Source: Angiostrongylus vasorum (Eukaryota > Nematoda > Chromadorea > Rhabditida > Metastrongylidae). Taken from it: a stretch of DNA of 64,000 nt. Below, one piece after another: positions 12,801-25,100 of this stretch. A model generated the notes under the pieces. It was not told where the DNA came from, made no database searches, and saw only the letters and a list, made by a program, of their open reading frames with translations. Location of the stretch: assembly GCA_018806985.1 (NCBI GenBank), contig JADANN010000462.1, positions 3,153,501-3,217,500 on the forward strand, written 5' to 3'. Both the position numbers and the translations under genes were made by a program. How positions within the stretch are numbered: the first letter of the stretch is position 1; the number at the start of each line of letters is the position of its first letter.

Positions 12801-15800
12801 CTGGAATTCGGATTTGCTGGATTGTCCTATCAGTTAGGAAACTCGTACCCTATAGGTTTCTAAATAAATATAACCAATAGCGAAAAGATGCTTTGGCGTT
12901 GCAAAATTATCCCTTCTTTTCTTGTACTTTATGGTTCATATGTTCTTCACTGATAACGCCTAAACAATTTCCCCATTCGCAGGTTTTTACTTTCTTTTGG
13001 ACGTTAAGGGTTAACATCATACTCCTCGTTTTCTTCCTATAATAGAGTAAACAAATAAGAAAGGATAAAGGGGCGTTGATCAATCCCTAAGGGATGCGCC
13101 GTGCATTCGACTTCATTAAGCATCATTTGGAGGTAATTGAATGCACATCTGGCCTTTACAACGACTCGCGGCGGCCTACCAATGTAACGAACCAGTGCTG
13201 CTATCCTCCCGGACAATTCTGGCACAAATTTGCCGACGTCGGAGGGATGGAAAGCTTGGTGGGCCCTGGGCGCGGGCATCGATCCCTCGTGCATTTTGCA
13301 GGGCGCCTCCGAGCACTTCCCCACATGCGTACCTTATAGTAGAATAAAAGGCGGAAAAACCGAAAAAATATAGAACCAAATGACAGGAAGCACACTGTGA
13401 AGCCTTCGTTGACTAATTCACGAGACCAAAATGGCATACTATGATGAGTTGTCTCAAGTCTACTAGTTCAAAATGTTTTAATCCCCAGTTTAAATACTCT
13501 TCCTAGGCGTAATCAATATTTTCGAGGAATTGTAACTCTCATATACTGGGGCTCAGTATTCACCATCTGTCAGCTCTACTCTCACTGATTCTCTTATGAC
13601 ATACCAATAAGTAGCTTATAACCTGGTTGGATGCGTTTTGGAATAGAGTTTCCACTTTTGATGGTTACCAAGAGCAATCAAAATTATGACCAATAAGTTA
13701 GTCCTCATCTGGCGTGCCCTTGGTCTCCGGGCTTGCCGCGGAAATCTTTATGTGACGCTCTGATATGACTGCTTCCATTTTATGAAAATAGGATATGGTG
13801 ACATTTTCTTTTGTTCAGTGAATTTCGTAACCATGTAAATACGATCCGTCACACTGAACCGGAATCTTACTTGCCCGAGTTGAAGCTTCCCGTTATGTGT
13901 TTTGTTAACACTTTTAGGAACGTGGTGAATAAGTACTTCAGTGATAAATGGTTGACGTAATGTGTTGGAAAACACATGTCGGTTGTTCAAATGGTTGATC
14001 CTGACCCTATTGTAAACAGCGGCCATGCAACTTGCGTTGCTGGAACCCCTCTACATTCGCATTTCCCAGCCAACACTCTCTATCTAGCTGTTCAGTGCTG
14101 TGTTTTTTCGTCTCATAACGTCATTTTTCATCTTCTTAGCTTGTTTTTATCAAGAGGTCCTCATTGTTAGTCTTTGCTGCATATAGCAAATAACTTGTCC
14201 TGTCTTCCTGGCGCTGCCATATCTAAAGCTCTTTTGGCTAGCGGTATTTAAGTATTGCTTTTTGAGTGGTCATATGAAAGATGAAGAACACCCGGCTTCT
14301 TCCGTCTGTATCAGTTCACACAACGTAAATTTGCATTCCATTCATACCTAGAAAGCTTGCACGTAAGCAAAATGAGAAATCACCTAGAGTTATCCAGATG
14401 TCGAAGCTAGGTGCATCCTGTATCAGGCAAGCCTGGCCTATGCCGACGACCAAGGAAAAAGACGTAGCCGAATAGGCTGCGATGCCGAAAATCGAGTGGA
14501 CCGTTCAGGTGGTACATCTCAATAGGTGATAATGAACTAGTGGTGACAGAATTTAAAGGAATCTTAGATGCGTGCGATTTTTTCAGGAAGTCGCTAGGAG
14601 GAACAAATGGGGCCCTCCATGACCATCGAGTGGGCAGAATCCAGTGATTTGTTAAATGAATGAATGGTTTAAACATTGTGATTACATGGTAACTCACTTC
14701 ATGTACAGCGAACAATCGAGATTTTCTGTCATCACAGCGAAAACCTTGTGCCTTCGTTCATAAGAGGAGTAACGTGGAATAAGGTGCTAAAAAACGCAAT
14801 GGTTATTCTAAAACTATTTTACATCGTAAAGTCTAAATTTGACAATATCCTTGCACAACTTACCTTCTCATCAGGGTAAGGCATAGAATGCAGAATGCTA
14901 TACAACATCAGCAACATTACAATGATTCCGCACGTTGTGATGAAGGATAGCAGGTAACATCTGAGAAGAAAACTCATTGCAAGGACGCAAAGCACTCAAT
15001 TTCAGCCAAAAAAGAAGTTGGACATCGTTTTGTCCCTCAGCTGCTTTTAGGGAGGGATATGATTATCGGTGTAAAAGAAATTTTGTGGGTTCAGAAACGC
15101 TACGCGCCTCGTTTAATACAACGAGGAAGTAACAGCTTAACTAACTCACTCGGGTGAGAATTTCGCCATATCTTCTTCTCCTTCATGGTACTTTTCCGTC
15201 TCCGCGTAGGATCGTCGTTTGTAATCATCCGAAAGGGATTCTGAACGAAATTTGCCCCGTATTCTGGGACTTCTAGCTGGTAATGGAGTCTTAGATCTTG
15301 TCGACCTATATGTTACGAGAATGTCACATCTCTGGAAGACTCAAAAAAAAGCGGAAACTAGTAGAGCTTTTGAGATCCTAGTGCGATTGGCAGTGACCTC
15401 TTATCAGTTATGTTTAGAATTGCTCACACTTCAAGCACAACGTCAATACAAAAAACCGTTCACAATTTGTGGAATTGCGTGAAGTTCTACGAAACGTGCC
15501 GCAGAGCTTCCCTGTTTCTGTTCAAAGTTCTTTCAAGCTTCTTACTCTTCTTGTAATCGTTTGCGCTGTCTGCACTGCCACTTCTTGAATAGCCAGGAAC
15601 TAAACGAAATAGCTGAACAGATAACACCGCACTTAAAATCTAGCCTACAAAGCAGAACTAAACCTGGAATGCTATGGTCACTTTATTAGAGATTTCAGAT
15701 ACGAAAAAAATGATGAGATTGAACAGAACTGGAAGAAGTTTTGATTTGTGTAGCAACGCACTCACATGGTAGGCCCATATCCGTCTCTCTCTTCATATGA

Positions 15801-15825
15801 TGATATACGGAGTGGTGTCTTTTTT
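9879..15825 (-). CDS. Gene A: unrecognised single-pass membrane protein, at least 12 exons, 5' end unresolved
   Basis: I do not recognise this protein. Exons in coding order: 15766-15825, 15150-15272, 14864-14960, 14698-14786, 14451-14593, 13871-13935, about 12473-12784, 11912-12010, 11414-11483, 10221-10385, 10028-10167, 9879-9980 (TAG at 9879-9881). Codon phases agree at every junction and most borders are good GT-AG sites, which is the main evidence. The sum is about 488 residues, N-terminus missing. A charged cytoplasmic tail (KRRSYAETEKYHEGEEDMAK) precedes a membrane segment, CYLLSFITTCGIIVMLLMLY. The rest looks lumenal or extracellular: cysteine cluster CLYCPCEEFCSHGYNLC in the 12.5-12.8 kb exon, N-glycosylation sequons NKT and NYT, then FFFYRYVGTMIPRPSPH, LLRTLPSVEKEAYIMHLML and the end IHEWNVAS. 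The layout suits a type II secretory-pathway protein such as a Golgi or surface enzyme, but that is inference. The 5' border of the 12.5-12.8 kb exon is the weakest. Confidence 0.6.
10546..10812 (-). mobile_element. SINE-1 copy
   Basis: Near-complete copy just upstream of gene A exon 10221-10385, inside its preceding intron and in the same orientation as gene A. Head at the right. Confidence 0.8.
11670..11815. repeat. Family B single arm
   Basis: One arm of the same repeat: GAGATATCTGCAAAACTCCG to CTGTCTCTCAACTAGTTAAT. Confidence 0.75.
13065..13328 (-). mobile_element. SINE-1 copy with probable target-site duplication
   Basis: Near-complete copy in a gene A intron. Flanks TATAATAGAGTAAA (about 13038) and TATAGTAGAATAAA (about 13336) look like a diverged target duplication. 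Confidence 0.8.
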
Positions 15826-16049
15826 CTGGAACACTAATAAATATTTTTTCTCATTAACCACGTTTTTATGGAGATTCATACGAAATTATACGAAAGTGAC
15901 AACTAAGGAGAAAGTGAGACCAAGTGGCTCAACCTAATCACTAATCTTTTCGTAGGTCAAAGAGCTTTTCTTCGCCCAAGTGATCCTGACTAAAGCAATT
16001 TGTTTCTTTTCTATTTATTTTTTTTATTTTGATCCCTCTTCACATCTAC

Positions 16050-16235
16050 TGTGTGGATCCCAGCACTTCTCACGTTCGATCTGTTTCCTCGCATCCATTG
16101 TCCACAAAGATCTTCCAACTTTATGTGTGACTTCGGTTGCTGCTTGAGGATTTTCAGTTCATCTTGAAAGTCCTAGAATGGTGGTCAAGTCTATTCTCTC
16201 TGGAGCCCTGAGCTAGCCGAGTTGCAGGATTATCA
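16050..16235 (+). repeat. Family D repeat copy
   Basis: Matches the repeat at 90-470: TGTTTCCTCGCATCCATTGT, AGAATGGTGGTCAAGTCTAT and GGAGCCCTGAGCTAGCCGAG. Confidence 0.45.
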
Positions 16236-16249
16236 ATTGGATTGTTGAG

Positions 16250-16388
16250 AGTGATTTCTCCCAGACAAGGCCCGTACCAATTTCCCAACTCCGAAGGGAT
16301 GAGAGGCTTGGTTGGCCGGAAGCGGAATCAAGCTAGCGCCATTCTCGTGATGACGGGCATCACTACCACTGTGCTATCCGCTCCCGTT
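16250..16388 (-). mobile_element. SINE-1 copy, head half only
   Basis: Covers TCTCCCAGACAAGGCCCG to the head region; the tail half is missing and a repeat of family D abuts it. Confidence 0.6.
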
Positions 16389-17129
16389 AGCAAGCAATCT
16401 GTTTTGACTTCACAAACCTTTTTTTTGTGATCTGGTTGCAGAGAATAGCGCAAGGCATTTATGGGAAAGCTTGCGGAAATTCCTCCATTGTTCCTTGTAA
16501 TTTTCATTACACTTAAAGCTTTTTTAAAGAGGTTAAAGTTTTGTCCAGTTCAAGATCCTTAGCTTCATAATCCCATATTCACACATTTGAAGACGGCAAG
16601 AGGAACGTCAAGGCAAGATTAAACCGCCGCTTTCTTCCATAAAAAAACTTCGCTCGCACAGAAAGTAGCTCAAAAATACCTAACAACTTTTCAAGCAAGA
16701 ACTTTGATACAGCAGAACAGAATAGGCCCCACTCTTCCTCAAGGTTGCATTGTGCCTTAGATAGAGCAATGAGAAGGACGTCGACCAAACCAGAAGCACT
16801 ACAGTAGAGCGCCACTAATCACGGATCAGCCCTCCAGCCTTCAGCGCTCATGTTGTCGTTGCAGTCAAGGAAACCTTAGGACAGGTCTGATTTTTTTTAA
16901 ATGTGCAACGGTTCTATAAGACATGGAAGACTTGTAGACGAAAAGCACTTACGCTTTTTCTCCTTCGGTGTGTCCGTCTGTGGTGGTTTCGACGTGTCAT
17001 TCTTGGCACCTTAATAAAAAAGAAATTTGAATCACGAATTCCTTCCACTGGTCAAAGAACACTTTATTTCTGCGCAGCAAATTTTAATTTTTCTACTGCC
17101 TATTATAGGTAGTTCGTCTATCTGCTTCT

Positions 17130-18830
17130 CACTCACTGCATCACCTGTGTCACCTGTAGTCCCGTTGATCGTCGAGTGATTCGAGCGGGCGCCAGTACAT
17201 TTTTCATTTTTCCATATCTCGTGCAAGAGTAGCCCAGTGGGTTCTGCTGGCTGTAAAGACTCGATGAGCATCACATCTTTCTTCTAGGCTTTTCGTGAAG
17301 AACTCTGACCATCGGGTCGGTGGTCTTCCTGTAGTGCGTTTAACAACCCAAGGAATCCAGCACTAACGGCTTTTGTCCATCAATTGCCATTCATACGCAT
17401 TACGTCTCCTGCCAAACTTATCATTTTTTGATCGTTGACGCAGATCGGAGCTTCAGATCCCTTCCCTTACTTGTGTGACACGGGATACTCCTAGCATCGT
17501 CCCTTCGACAGCGCATTCAATAAGGCTGAGTGGTCTTTCATCCTGTTTACGCAGCGATCAGGTTTCTGACGCTTACGATAAGGCGTGAAGTACCGTTGAG
17601 TCGAAAAGGTGAGCATGTAAAGGGTGTTCCTTGTTCTCTTCACTACGTCCTCGATGCTCTTGAAAGCACCCCTAAGCCGCTCGTTTTCTTCTGCTCAGCT
17701 CTGGAGCTAGGTTGTTCATCATATTGATTTCCCGATCTAGATGGATATAACTGGAGCATTCGGAGATATTCGTACCGTTGAGCATGAATGGGGCATGCGA
17801 AACCAATCCGTTCTTCATGAACATCGTTTTTGTCAGATTTAGTCGAAAAGCAATCTTTCCACAGGCTTTGTCAAAGTCGGCAAGCATTCGTTCCGCTTGG
17901 CTAATGTTTGATGTTATAAGGACGATGTCATCAGCAAAGCGAAGATGGTGTAACTGCCGAGCATCGATTTCTACTCCCATGTTGTCCCATTCCATTGTTC
18001 GCATGACATTCTGGAGGGTGGCGGTAAATAATTTTGGCGAGATGGTATCGCCTTGCCTAACCTCTCTTTTGACGTCGATGATCGCGAAGAATCTTAATGT
18101 ACTGAGTAGGGACTCCCTGACTATCATGGCCTTCCATGACTGCTTCTATCTCAATTGCGCCGAAAGCGTTCTGTAAATCGATAAAAGTGAGGCAAAGCGG
18201 TCTTTTATACTCTTGCGGTATTTCAATGAGACATGTAACCGTGTGGATGTGGTCCATCCTATGAAATCCTTTTCGAAACGCTGCCTGTTCACATGGCTGT
18301 CCTTCGTCCAGTGTTCTGTCAACGCTGTTTAGGATGAATCGAGTGATAAGTTTGTAGACGACAGGCAGCAAGCAAATTGGAGAATAGTTGCCGATATCGT
18401 GGAGGTCACCCTTCTTGAACAATAACACGGTCTTGCTGGTCTTCCACTGAGTACGGGCCTTGCATTCAGACAGGTAACATGTGAAGATCCTAGTCAGTGT
18501 GTTTACGAGGACCAGCGGAAAATTCTTCAGGTGTTCAGATCTTATCCTCTCCCGACTTGGTGCTCTTCGATTTTTCACCGACGAAACAGCATGTCGGCTT
18601 TCGGAAGGGGAGAGCCGGTCGTACGACATATCCATCCTCCTTTATTTCATATGAGGGAAGAAGGGCGTGGCTCTTAAAGAAATCCGAGAAGTATTCGTGA
18701 ATGATTTTCCCCATTGCTTTCCTGGACACCGTAACTGTTCCGTCTCGGTGTCGGGGTGGAATTATCTTGGTTTTGTAATTGGCGAAGCTTCGGTGGACAG
18801 CTGATCACTTTTCAGTTTTCGACGAAAGCA
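17130..18830 (-). mobile_element. Degenerate RTE-type LINE, reverse transcriptase and C-terminal region
   Basis: The minus strand carries most of an RTE reverse transcriptase in several frames. From 5' to 3': AMGKIIHEYFSDFFKSHALL near 18720; LVNTLTRIFTCYLSECK; WKTSKTVLLFKKGDLHDIGN; AAFRKGF; LTFIDLQNAFG; DVKREVRQGDTISPKLFTAT (about 18060); the catalytic motif LRFADDIVL (about 17930); INMMNNLAPELSRRKRAA at about 17680. Decayed C-terminal sequence runs on to about 17130. The Gly of the usual AFD motif and several residues are changed, and frames shift at about 18090 and 18600. The reading frames at 17672-18127 and 18057-18635 belong to this remnant. Confidence 0.9.
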
Positions 18831-18954
18831 GAATAAGAGGATGTTCTCACCACTGCCAGAAAACCGTTCTTCATTTGAACTACAGCGAATGTATTGTAAG
18901 AGCTGAATGGTTATTAGAATCACAATTTTGATTTATTATTTACTGCCTACTCTT

Positions 18955-19335
18955 TTTAGCTGCAGGGTATGTATTGCGAAATATAACTTTAATGATGCTG
19001 AGATATTTGCAAAATTCCGGACCGCAGGTGTCTACGGTGAAGAACGAACGCGCTATTGTCCTTTTCGGGGATCAATCACCCGTCAGCGGGATTGGTCTGG
19101 GGGGCCCAAATCGGCAACGAACCCAGTTAAGCTGAGGCTGCAGTTCTCGCTGACGGGTGATTGCTGATGGCAAAAGATCAATAGAACTAGCTGAGAGACA
19201 GGCAAAACAGAAGGACCCGCATGGTGTGGTGGTGAACGCACTACTTCCCGGAAAGGACAATAGCGCGTTCGTTCCCCACCGTAGACACCTGCGGTCCGGA
19301 GTTTTGCAAATATCTCAGCATCATTAAGGTTACTG
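18955..19335. repeat. Family B, second inverted pair
   Basis: Outer arms 18990-19065 and 19236-19328 are inverted copies, as at 9.2 kb. The inner part here keeps more of the unit, including GGGCCCAAATCGGCAACGAA and an inverted ACCCGTCAGCG/CGCTGACGGGT pair. Confidence 0.8.
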
Positions 19336-19954
19336 GAATGTCATGAAATCTCGTTGTTGTTTACCCTCTCGTAAACTCTCGATGATTTTCTACGAAACTC
19401 GAGTGGAGCAGTGTCCCGGATATGATGTGAGAAGGTAAGGCTTTTGACAGCACCAAATACAGGACTGAGAGGCGTGGAGGATTTTCCCGCTAAGAAAAAC
19501 CCACAATTAGAATAGTAAACATTTTGCAGTAAATCGAAGTGACAACATATCAAACTAATGACTGGCCCAGATTGCAGCGTTCTCGAAAACGTTACTTATC
19601 CTTTTCTAGAAATAACTCTTATCCAAGAGTACCGCTACGTAACGCAGTGGTGAAGGATCAAAAATATCCTTGCCTTTCATCGCCGAGTAGCCGGCCTCCT
19701 TTGCCATCTCTATGTGGAATAAATACACAATGAACCACGTTTGTTGATTGGCTTTTCATACTTTTCATACTTCTGTGGTACAAAAACAATAAACTGATAA
19801 AATGATAAGCTGGTGGAAGTTTTTCAGTCCACTGGTTGATAACGCGTGGATCTCTGGTAAAGATCGATGGCTCGGAAATACCAAATGATATATCGAGTGA
19901 AATCGCTTAATTTATGAAATGAAGTTAACGAATAAACGAATACTTACTTGGAAA

Positions 19955-20310
19955 CATGGAAGGCCTGTCTCCACTGGTTACGCTGGTTTTTTTCGGAGAT
20001 TTGCTGGTTAAGCCATTGAGGTTCCTTGGAATCCCGAGGTCAGCCCGGCCAGAGTCTGCCGCAGGTCTTCACCACCATAGCCAGTTGCAGTTCTTGTGGA
20101 TCAGAGGGAGATTTGCCACCATGCGACCTGTTTGATACCAGGACGGTGGTGGATACCGGTATTGGTTTACTAATAGCTAGGTTTCCTAATGGAAACGCCG
20201 AACTCCTCCTCAGCTTGGGTGACCCTGCCAAGGGATGAATCCCGCCGCTGCATATCGCAGTACAACACCTAGGAACACCTCCCAACCGCGATGAGGCGGT
20301 AAACCGTTGG
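19955..20310 (-). repeat. Family C interspersed repeat
   Basis: One of seven copies of a repeat of about 380 bp. Read on the minus strand it starts near GGTTTACCGCCTCATCGCGG and ends near TATTCGTTCAAGTAAGT-type tails. It includes TACCAGGACGGTGGTGGATA on the plus strand. Confidence 0.8.
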
Positions 20311-20611
20311 CATGAATAAACGAATTAATATAACGATTAATGAAACATAATTTTGGAAGGCTGTGGAGAATAAAATTCGCACTGTCACCACTTCTGTTTT
20401 TTGACTTTCTAGAGGAGATCGCGTTGAATTCTATGTCCTATTGAGTGGCGATGAAAGAGCGTGAATTTGTAACTGAATGGTCACTCGGACCCTACCATCA
20501 TCATGGGTGATGGTTGCAAGATAACAAGTTGAATGGAAGAAATGCTGGTATGCACACGACATTTAGATTCGGATCATCTAAATGTCTCAGCAAGTACGTG
20601 GTATCACTCAG

Positions 20612-20900
20612 CTACGAAGGTTGCGCGTAGCGCAGTGGTCGGAGGTGGCCTGTAACACACACGTGGAATCTATGCCCGCGCGCATGACCCACAAATCCTT
20701 CCATCCCTTCGGGGTCGGCAAATTGGTACCAGACTTTTCTGGGAGGATAACAGCACTGCCTCGATACATCGGTAGGCCACCGCGAGTCATTGTAAAGGCC
20801 AGATATGCATTCAGTCACCTCCAACGATGTTTAATGAAGTCGAATACATGGCGCATCCCTCATGGATTGATCAACGCCGGGAGCTTTAGCCTTCTATCCT
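20612..20900 (+). mobile_element. SINE-1 copy with target-site duplication
   Basis: Complete copy in plus orientation. Head starts GCGTAGCGCAGTGGTCGG (A-box) and the tail ends TTTAGCCTTCTATCCTTTT. Flanks ACTCAGCTACG (about 20607) and ACTCAACTACG (about 20905) form an 11 bp duplication with one mismatch. Confidence 0.85.
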
Positions 20901-21000
20901 TTTACTCAACTACGGTCCATCGCTGTCGCTATTGTCACTTCGACCTTACAAGAACATAGTGGAGTGAAACTCTACTATTCGTGATGTATTTTTTAATTGT

Positions 21001-21390
21001 CCTCCCAAAGGTTTACCGCCTCGTCGTGGCTGGGAGGTGTTCCTGGGTGTCGGACTGCGATGTACAGCGGGGGGGGATTCGTCTCCACGGTAGGGTTTCC
21101 CAAGCTGACAAGGAGTCCGGCGCTTCCATGAGGAAGCCTAGCTAAGAGTAAACCAATACCAGGATCCACCACCGTCCTGGTATCAAAATCGCATGGTGGC
21201 AAATGTCCCTCTGATCCACAAGGGCTGTGACTGCCTGTCGTGGTGACGACCTGGGGCAGATTTTGGCCAGGTTGTCGTCATAATTCCGAAGAACCACAAT
21301 GGCTTGACGAGCAAATCTCTGAAAAACGGTGATTATGCCGGGATCCGCACAACTAGTGAGGACGGGCCGTTCAAGTATCAAGCATTTTTT
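21001..21390 (+). repeat. Family C interspersed repeat
   Basis: Full copy: GGTTTACCGCCTCGTCGTGG to GACGGGCCGTTCAAGTATCA. It abuts an exon-like minus-strand stretch at 21411-21553. Confidence 0.85.
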
Positions 21391-22145
21391 AATTGTAAGG
21401 TTTAACATACCGATTAGTATCAGTCTTTGATAACAAATACTATGATATGCTTGTTTAACTAGGAATGTTGGTGAAACGAGCAAGATGTTTTTCATTTCGC
21501 AGCATTTCTTCACCAATGGCGGCTGGTAGGTGTACGTTCCTAGTCTATCGTAACTGGAAAAACAATGCACGGATTCGCACCATATCGCGTTGAGAGTTAA
21601 TCTGCTACTTTCTCCTTCTATTTCAGTCCTTACAAGAGTTAGAAGAAGTGAAAGAAGTGCCGAAAATGTTTCTCAAATGAGTACAAAACAGTGAAAGAAA
21701 ACGAAAATTTCCGGCGTTGTTTGGCTTACGGGAATGATAATCAGCGCCTTGATATGTTCTGTAGAAGTGATTTCATAATGGCCGGAAATGTGCACTGACT
21801 TACAACTCCTGCCCAATGAAACTTCCATGAAACTAGCTGTACAGAGTGCTGTTCGCTGTGCGGAGGTCTCGTCATAGACTTGCACTCAGTGAAAGGCGAC
21901 TGGTTGCAGCTGTCACAGAGCGGAACCACTGCCACCAAACAGCATGCGCATTGGGTCCAGCTCTACTCACATCCGATCCGTGTCCGATCCGTGGCATGCT
22001 CATTCGCTGAGGGTTTCGGGTCACCCACGCCTTTTCTTCCCCCACATCAGTTTAGTTGCCTATGTCCTACAAATGGCCATTTTTTTATCACGCCCCCAAG
22101 AGTGCAAACGTCTTTGATGACAGCTCTATGCTAATATAAGCTAAG

Positions 22146-25100
22146 CATTGTTCCACGACACTTTATGTAACACTACTATCTTAATCGAGAATCATACTGG
22201 TAAGTGTAATTCTACTCCAAAACTTTCACTCCATTTTGCAAAAATGGTCAATTAACAACGAGGAATGAACAGAAGTAGACATCTATGAAGGTACACAACA
22301 ATTTCAGTGCGCTTTTTTTTTCTGGTGGCAGCCGTTCTCAAAGTCGTTCCTCTATCGGCTTCTTTGGAATGCCTCAAGGGGGGAAGATGATGAAGTCTCG
22401 AGCAAAGAGGCTCTGGTAGGATGATATCAAAGTTATCGCACACTACAAATGTTGATCAAATTTTGAGCGTACTGGTCGTTACACTTCCTGGTACCAAATT
22501 TATAGCAATACGGTGTCGTTAACAATGGGCTGAGGTTGTATCAATAGTTAGGAACTTTCTTCTCTACTCATTCATGTTATTTTTTCTGGGATTTACTGAT
22601 CGTGGTCCATTCATATGACCTTTATATCAAAAAAAAGTGGATCACTACTAATCATTCAGCTCCTCAGCTTTTCTGACTAAATTTTCTTAATTCAGTTTTT
22701 CTCCTAACCAGTTCGACTAGAAGGGGACCGCCAAACAATGCTGTTCTAGCTACCTTTTAACTTCCTGATGATAGTTATTACTAAGGGAAATTTTTGCGTT
22801 TACTACGAGATGTATACCTCAGCAACTTGTGAAACTGTACAGAAGCACTACGACGCCGGGACGGCGTTGACAGTGTCAGAGGTAAGAATCTAGATTTCTG
22901 AGAAGCATTTATGTGCCTGAAATGACAAATGTTCAGTAACGTTTCCCTCTACTTCATCAATTCATAACAAAGTCCTTGAGAAGGGATAAAAAGCTCTCGG
23001 CGTTGATCAATCCCCTGAAGAACGCGCCGTGCCTTCGACTTCATTAAGCATCGTTTGAAGGTGATTGAATGCATACCGGGCCTTTACAATGACTCGCGGT
23101 GGCCCACCGACGTATAGAACCAGTGCTGTTATCCTCCCAACAAGCCTGGTACCAATTTGCCGACTCTGGAGGGATGGAATGCTTGTTGGGCCAAAGGCAC
23201 GGGGATCGATTCCACGTCTGATACGCGCTTCTAAACTCCTTGATAGTTAATAAAATGTCAATTGAATTCCTTTAAGGCAACGAGGGGTATACATCACTCC
23301 AACGTACTCGGCTACTCGTTCATAACTTAGCTAGAGGTCTTCCAACTACTTTATGCTCGACATGGCCTTCTGTATGAACTCCTCAAGTAGTGGAACTCTT
23401 TCTACAAAGTTCTCACTACCATAAACCACCGGGCCACTATTCGATTATTTCTCTTTTTCTTGACTTTCTTATCCACTTCTTCCACAACGTTCCCTGTTAT
23501 GCGCTCCCTTTCTTCACATATGCTCAAGCATAACTTCAGCTGCATGCTCCCTATTTGTCTCTGTTTGCGTATTCCTTATCTTTCTTATGACTTCCTCCTT
23601 TCTGAAGTGCGCAATGGATCGATTGCCAGTTTGATCCTGCCCCCTCAGGCTCAGCAAAGCTTCCGTTCCTACCGAGTCAGGAAATTTCTACAACTTTTTT
23701 GAGAGGATAAAACACTGACTTGGTTCATCAATAGGCAATCATAAGTAGTTGTGAAGGCCAGATATGCATTCAATCACTTCTGTGATTCTACGAATTGAGA
23801 CGAATGCATGCAATATCCCCCAAGGATTAATAAGTGTCGAACGCCTTACCTTTTACCTCTTCTTCTTCAAGCTAAATCACAGTTTACCATTTCATCGTCT
23901 TCGTTATCGTCACAAAATGCATCCAAATGTTGTTGACATTTCTAATGATCGTAAGGTAGTTGTAGCTGAACCGCCGTCAAATGTGTCGTAGTCACGCTTA
24001 CTTGGCATAAAGGATAAAAGTGATAGAGCTCTCGGCGTTGATCAATCCTTGAGGGATACGCCATGCCAACTTCATTAAGTGTCGTTGGAGGTGACTGAAA
24101 GCCCATCTGGTCTATATAATGACTCGCGGTGGCTTACGGATATATCGAGCCAGTGCTGCTATCCTCCCGGACAAGTCTGGTACCAATTTGCCGACCCCGG
24201 AGGAATGGAAGGCTTGGTGGGCCGTGGCGCGGGGATCGATTCCACGTGTGTGTAGCAGTGGCGCGTCGAACCACTGTGCCACAAGCGCCTTACCTTGCAT
24301 AATTCCATTAATTGTTCTACGAATACTAGACCAGCTTGTCAGGCCGATTTGAGGACCACACTGTTTAATTAACGCATCCTTTTTAACAGTGATGCGCGTT
24401 ACTTTCACACCACAGTACCCCGGACCACGCCACTTCAGGTATTAAGTATACTAAACCAGCAGAAAAAAAATAGTATAGCAGAATGAAACCGATGTTTCAG
24501 CTAGAAAAAAAGTGTGGCACCTTTACGGACGCCTATTCAAACAAAATTGCGGCATGTTTCTGCACTACTAGCAATTGCAATACTATTGAAAATGTACAGG
24601 TGAATTGGTCAAAACTTGCTCGTTACAAAGCGTTCTATAAATAGCTGAAACAGAAAGGACCCCCAGCAAGTGTGATCTGGTCCACCATTTAACTTACTGT
24701 GGACCCTTATCTATGGTAATAGAAGAAAAAACGAAGCTATTTAACTGGAGAACATTTCTAAATTATTTCTACAGCAAACACTTTTCGTACAAATGTTCAG
24801 ACGCTACTTTTTTTAGTCGTTTATTGATACTTCCGATGTAAAGCCTCTGCCATACGTGTACAGCTGGGTTCCTTCCATGGACGCCAAAGAATCGGAGGCA
24901 TTCCTAGAGTGCCTAAAAAGCAACATGTCAGAGGATTCACTGTAAGTCCTTAATAAACTTAGTTTTTAACAATCATTTTATGTAACGATAAAAAAATGGC
25001 TTAGCAAATAGGAGGCGGTGCACACCGTTTGAAAGATTCTGACATCGAAAATCATTCGATTGAAGTGGTTATGCTTCTTAGACAGTGCTAATCAAGGTTT

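Noticed and set aside
13700..13740. Collagen-like Gly-X-Y stretch on the minus strand (GKPGDQGHA)
   Set aside because: Only three triplets, no longer repeat and no splice context.
17672..18635. Two overlapping minus-strand frames as genes
   Set aside because: They are broken pieces of one RTE reverse transcriptase with frameshifts, not host genes.
21411..21553. Minus-strand exon-like stretch reading YDRLGTYTYQPPLVKKCCEM with a TTTTTCCAG acceptor and GTATGT donor
   Set aside because: No partner exon with matching phase was found, and the plus strand also shows a plausible acceptor (TTTCGCAG at about 21505) over the same bases. Left unassigned rather than called.
21650..21800. Plus-strand cysteine-containing frame ending MFCRSDFIMAGN, considered as an upstream exon of gene B or a TIMP-like domain
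   Set aside because: There is no acceptable acceptor in this frame (purine-rich upstream, in-frame stop) and the donor GTGCAC is poor.
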